Positions 60,513-64,000 of a DNA stretch of 64,000 bases are shown piece by piece. Position numbers and translations under genes: made by a program. Every line of letters begins with the position of its first letter. Positions within the stretch are counted from its first letter, which is position 1. Under the pieces are notes generated by a model that saw nothing but the letters and a program-made list of their open reading frames with translations, made no database searches and had not been told where the DNA came from. Source of the stretch: Saposhnikovia divaricata (Eukaryota > Streptophyta > Magnoliopsida > Apiales > Apiaceae); the NCBI GenBank assembly GCA_036435485.1, contig CM071600.1, positions 115,188,046 to 115,252,045 on the forward strand, in the 5' to 3' direction.

Positions 60513-63500
60513 ATGGCTGGTGCTTATAATAATTTTGAACTTGTGAATCACAATTATATTGGATATTTTAATCTCGAGGATTGCCCAGTGGATCGGTTCA
60601 AGTCCTGGATAAAGTTCCTAAACGAACAAAATCTCTGTAGTCACTCTATAACTGCAAATGTTCCAATGAAATTTGGTCCACTCAAATTAATGTGTACTAC
60701 AGCTGTCTCAGATGAAAGATCATTTTCATTCGACTTTAATGACAAGACATATACAGTGGATGAATCTGTCTTCAATGCTGCTCTGGGGCTTCCTACTGAA
60801 CGATTTGCTGAATTGCCTTCAAATGATGAGTTGACTCAATTTTTCACAAATATCAACTATCATGGTCAACTGAATCTGAAACGACCACTCAAAAGCAATC
60901 TTGTTCAAGAATGGAATATCTTCTTCGAGATCATAGCAAAGGTGTTTGCTAATTCTACAAAGAGTAACAATACTGTCATCACAGGTATGTTACACTCAAT
61001 TGGTTTCTCGATTGCTCACAATAGAAGAATCAATTTTGGCAGCTTGATATGGCCTATTCTGCTGAATCGATTGAAGAAGGCTACAAAGAACTTTGGAAAA
61101 GGTAAACTGGTTAAGTGTCATTATCCTCGATTTTTGACACTAATTTTTAATCATCTAATACCTAAGGATCAACCTGCTCCATTTCCAAATGATTGAATTC
61201 AATGGTCTGGTAAACCAAACAAGAAGTTCTACACCAGGCTGGATACTTCTAAGGGCTTGTTGCATGTTCCTGTAGTCATAACACCATATATGTCTACATA
61301 CATAATTTTGCCAAATGTCATGCCACAGCCAGATGCTGAGATTCCTTTAATTCAACAAGCTCCACAGCCTGAAGTAGAACAAGTTCCAGTACCTCAACCT
61401 GATTCTGAACCCTTGAATGTTCTTGAACATCAACTTCCAGTGGAGCAACACACTCAGAATGAAGATGATGTACATGTCAATGATCAGGTATTTGACTCAA
61501 CTCCGCTACAATCTCAATATCTTTCTGATAGTCAAATGATTGTGAGAAGTGACCAAGGGGTTGTAGATCCACAACCTTTATCCCAGGTCAATGCACTAAA
61601 CACTGATCCTAAATTCTCCAAACAATATCGTAGAAAGAAATTGTCATTCAAAAGAGCTATCCCCAGTAGTGATATTTTGAGTGAAACAGATTTGCCATCA
61701 CAAAAGAAAAGTAAAACCATGTCAAAGGCAATCTTAAACCCATTCATTCCTTCAAGTTCACCCCTGTTACTCACAATGGGGGAAGATATTTTCGCACATG
61801 AAGCTGAAAATATTGTTATGCAAGTGGAGCAAGTTACAGTGCCTGCCATTGTTACGGCAGAAGAACCTTCACAGGTTGATCGGGATTTGCGAAATCCCAT
61901 TGCACCACCACTGACCTTCCAAGAGGAGGCTAGGGTGATCTCTAGTGCAGGTACAATGGATGCAGCTCAGGATTATGAGAGGAGTGATGTGAGAATTACT
62001 TCAAATCTGAGTGAAACACTAGCACATGAGGTGAGTGATACTCAGAGAGCTATTGAGGTGAGAGCACACAATGACACATACACTTTATCTCTCATTGCTC
62101 AACTCAATCAAATGAAAGAAAGTCTTGCTCAAGCTGAAGAGGACAACAAAAACTTGAGGTTTGATATGGACAACATGAGAACTATCTTCAACAACAAAAT
62201 CAATGCACTTAAACTCTCTCAACAACAAGCAGTTGAAGACTCTGGAGATGTCACAGTGGCTCAAGATCTTATTATATCATCTATGGCTAATCAGATTGAA
62301 GATCTTCAGAATAACATAAATGAGAATCACTTAACCACTGAACATCGTCTCAGTCAGATTGAAAAACAAAGTGATCATCAAGCAAAGGGGTTGAGACACT
62401 TATACAATATCATTAGCAGAACTCATTCACTTACAGCAGAAGAGAAGAAATTCTTTGAAGGTAGTGATGGAAGTGACCCTGGAGCTGGTACAAGTCACAA
62501 AACTGTAGAGGATTCCTCAACTAAGGGGGAGAAATCTAGAGGGGGAGGCAGTGCAAGTAAAGAGAAAATTGAAGATAGGAGTGAAGGGAAGAAGAAGACA
62601 ACTCATCAAGCAGCAGAACAGGAAGATGATGATGTAGAAGGTTTTTACTATGCAGTGCAAGTAAAGAGAAAATTGAAGATAGGAGTGAAGGGAAGAAGAA
62701 GACAACTCATCAAGCAGCAGAACAGGAAGATGATGATGTAGAAGGTTTTTGGGATGATGAAGAGCAAATAATTTCTGATTCTGTTGAAACACAACAAATG
62801 AATTTTGAAGCAAACAAAGAACTCGAACAGAATGAAGCTAATCTGGCTATGAGAGAAGAAAGACTCAAGAAGACACTTGAACAATTAGCTCATAATGAAA
62901 AACTTCAAAAGGCAGAACAGGAAGCACTTCAAAAGCAACATGCTCAGAAGCTGGAAGCTAGGAAGATGTACATCAAGTACAAAAATGGTGATAAGTGGGA
63001 ACGTGCTCAAAAGGTAATTGACTCACCACAAACTTCTGACTATGATGATCGTCGGATGATTGCTATTTTTGAAAGCTTTAAACAGAAGAACCCTATACAT
63101 GATATGTATTTGAAAGCTTTAAAGACAGAAATTGTGAGAATAACCACTGCATCTGATCCTAAGAATGGTGAGCTACTTATCTTTGTTGAGTGTCATAAGC
63201 TCGGATCTCACAAAGTATCGCTCCAGTTCTTCTATGATAGATCCCTGTCAGAGCTTTGGGTGTTGAGACCAAAAGTAAGAACATCTTCTGAACTAGGCAT
63301 ACTGCTTCATGAAAAATTTCAAGAGTTTGCTGAAAGAGCTGGTCCTGAAGTTATAAATGACCCTCCACAAGTTAAAATTCTCAAGGGAGAAGTCATTCAT
63401 ACTGTTAATCTTCAGACAGACAAATTGTATACACACCTTGCTAGACATTTGGTATATGTTGAATATGCTCTTCGAAATCATGGTTTTGCATCACAAGAAA

Positions 63501-63724
63501 AGATTGACGCTGCAAATCATATTCAATCTTATGCTCAGACCAACATGAAGAAGTACAAACAGTATCAAGGTGAGTTGAGAAAGAAACTTGGAATACCACT
63601 GGTCTATCCTACAGATGTGTCATCCAGAAGGGAATTACTTGTTGACTCCGAGTTGATCAAGAATCTACCTGATATGGATGAACAAGAAGAAGGAGAAATC
63701 AATGAAGAAGAAAGTGGTAAATGA
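60513..63724 (+). pseudogene. ORF3 of SIRE-C, with a stop and a frameshifting duplication
   Basis: From the ATG at 60513 the frame is open for 227 codons to a TGA at 61194-61196, then continues in the same frame to 62741. A 104-bp tandem duplication (62548-62755) shifts the frame, and coding resumes to 63724. The N-terminal part has the family signature (FFTNINYHG, QEWNIFFEI, FSIAHNRRINFGS, HYPRFLTLIFNHL). The middle is Pro/Gln/Glu-rich. The later part contains coiled coils (about 62100-62400 and 62800-62950), then a charged domain ending EEGEINEEESGK. No signal peptide or membrane helix is visible. It lacks the extra C-terminal region of SIRE-A ORF3. Confidence 0.82.
62548..62755 (+). repeat. 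104-bp perfect tandem duplication in ORF3 of SIRE-C
   Basis: Two copies, 62548-62651 and 62652-62755, identical over about 100 bases. The length is not a multiple of three, which explains the loss of frame at 62741. Confidence 0.95.
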
Positions 63725-63967
63725 AGATTAGCTCTACAAGTTATATCATTAGAGCCTTGATAGAACAAGATAGGATAATTGTCTTATATGATCAGTCTAG
63801 AGGATCATCTATCTTGTATTTATCTTTTCTGTTTGAATCTGGATAATGTTAATATAAACCAGAACTTTTACATTATTTACTTAGCATTTAAAGTGTTTTC
63901 TTTTACTTGTTTAATTGGGATTAGTTGAAGAATCCTCTAGGTATTTGCTTGTTATTGTATAACAAAC

Positions 63968-63981
63968 AAATAGGGGGAGAT
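63968..63981 (+). promoter_or_regulatory. Polypurine tract of SIRE-C
   Basis: AAATAGGGGGAGAT, identical to that of SIRE-B. Confidence 0.92.
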
Positions 63982-64000
63982 TGAAAGGCATATGACTCAG
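63982..64000 (+). repeat. First 19 bases of the 3' LTR of SIRE-C
   Basis: TGAAAGGCATATGACTCAG equals the start of the 5' LTR at 51826. The rest is beyond the window. Confidence 0.93.

Larger units (their letters stand above)
51826..64000 (+). mobile_element. SIRE-C: SIRE-type copia retrotransposon, 3' LTR cut by the window end
   Basis: A 5' LTR, Met primer site, gag, pol, spacer, ORF3, polypurine tract, and the first 19 bases of the 3' LTR (identical to the start of the 5' LTR). It is inserted within the Gypsy-3 LTR. Gag has one stop, pol one frameshift, and ORF3 one stop and one frameshifting duplication, so it is non-autonomous. The flanking duplication cannot be checked here. Confidence 0.93.

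Overview
The window is a nested retrotransposon cluster from a large, AT-rich plant genome, very probably a eudicot. The evidence is initiator-Met tRNA primer sites next to TG...CA long terminal repeats (LTRs), plant Ty3/gypsy and Ty1/copia (SIRE/Maximus-type) proteins, plant foldback elements, and the absence of any convincing host gene. There are no bacterial operons, tRNA or rRNA genes, or CRISPR arrays.

Layout. 1-6849: 5' part of a minus-strand Ty3/gypsy chromovirus-like element (Gypsy-1) with a 3.5 kb LTR, an extra ORF before gag, gag, and a pol remnant. 8105-8497: foldback element with 110 bp inverted arms. 8905-22901: SIRE-A, a complete plus-strand SIRE-type copia element of 14.0 kb with near-identical LTRs, a GGGTT target duplication, intact gag and pol, and a 1592-residue ORF3. 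24599-25078: solo copia LTR with CTTTG target duplication. 27141-37932: SIRE-B, a complete but mutated minus-strand SIRE element (CTTCC duplication). 39368-46469: Gypsy-2, a plus-strand Ty3/gypsy element (GTTAA duplication) with gag-protease, no reverse transcriptase core, a scrambled pol remnant and three successive tandem-repeat tracts before its 3' LTR. It sits inside an older inverted-repeat element (39333-47177). 47315-47870: long foldback element. 47906-49051: copia fragment, broken by a gypsy LTR (Gypsy-3, 49052-51825), which is itself broken by SIRE-C (51826 to beyond the window end).

The three SIRE elements share one architecture. Each has a minisatellite array in U3 upstream of a TATA box and a C-rich-loop hairpin at the very end of U5. 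An initiator-Met primer site comes next, then gag, and pol lies in the -1 frame behind a splice-acceptor-like sequence. A long spacer precedes a large ORF3, which is followed by a GGGGGAGAT polypurine tract. In SIRE-A and SIRE-C the spacer before ORF3 carries the same motif family as that element's LTR array, largely in the opposite orientation, followed by a TATA box. This suggests that ORF3 has its own promoter, co-regulated with the LTR. I regard that, together with the covarying U5 hairpin, as the most interesting signal here. SIRE-A looks young and possibly autonomous; SIRE-B and SIRE-C carry frameshifts and stops.

All lineage names are from recognition of protein motifs by eye. No database search was possible.
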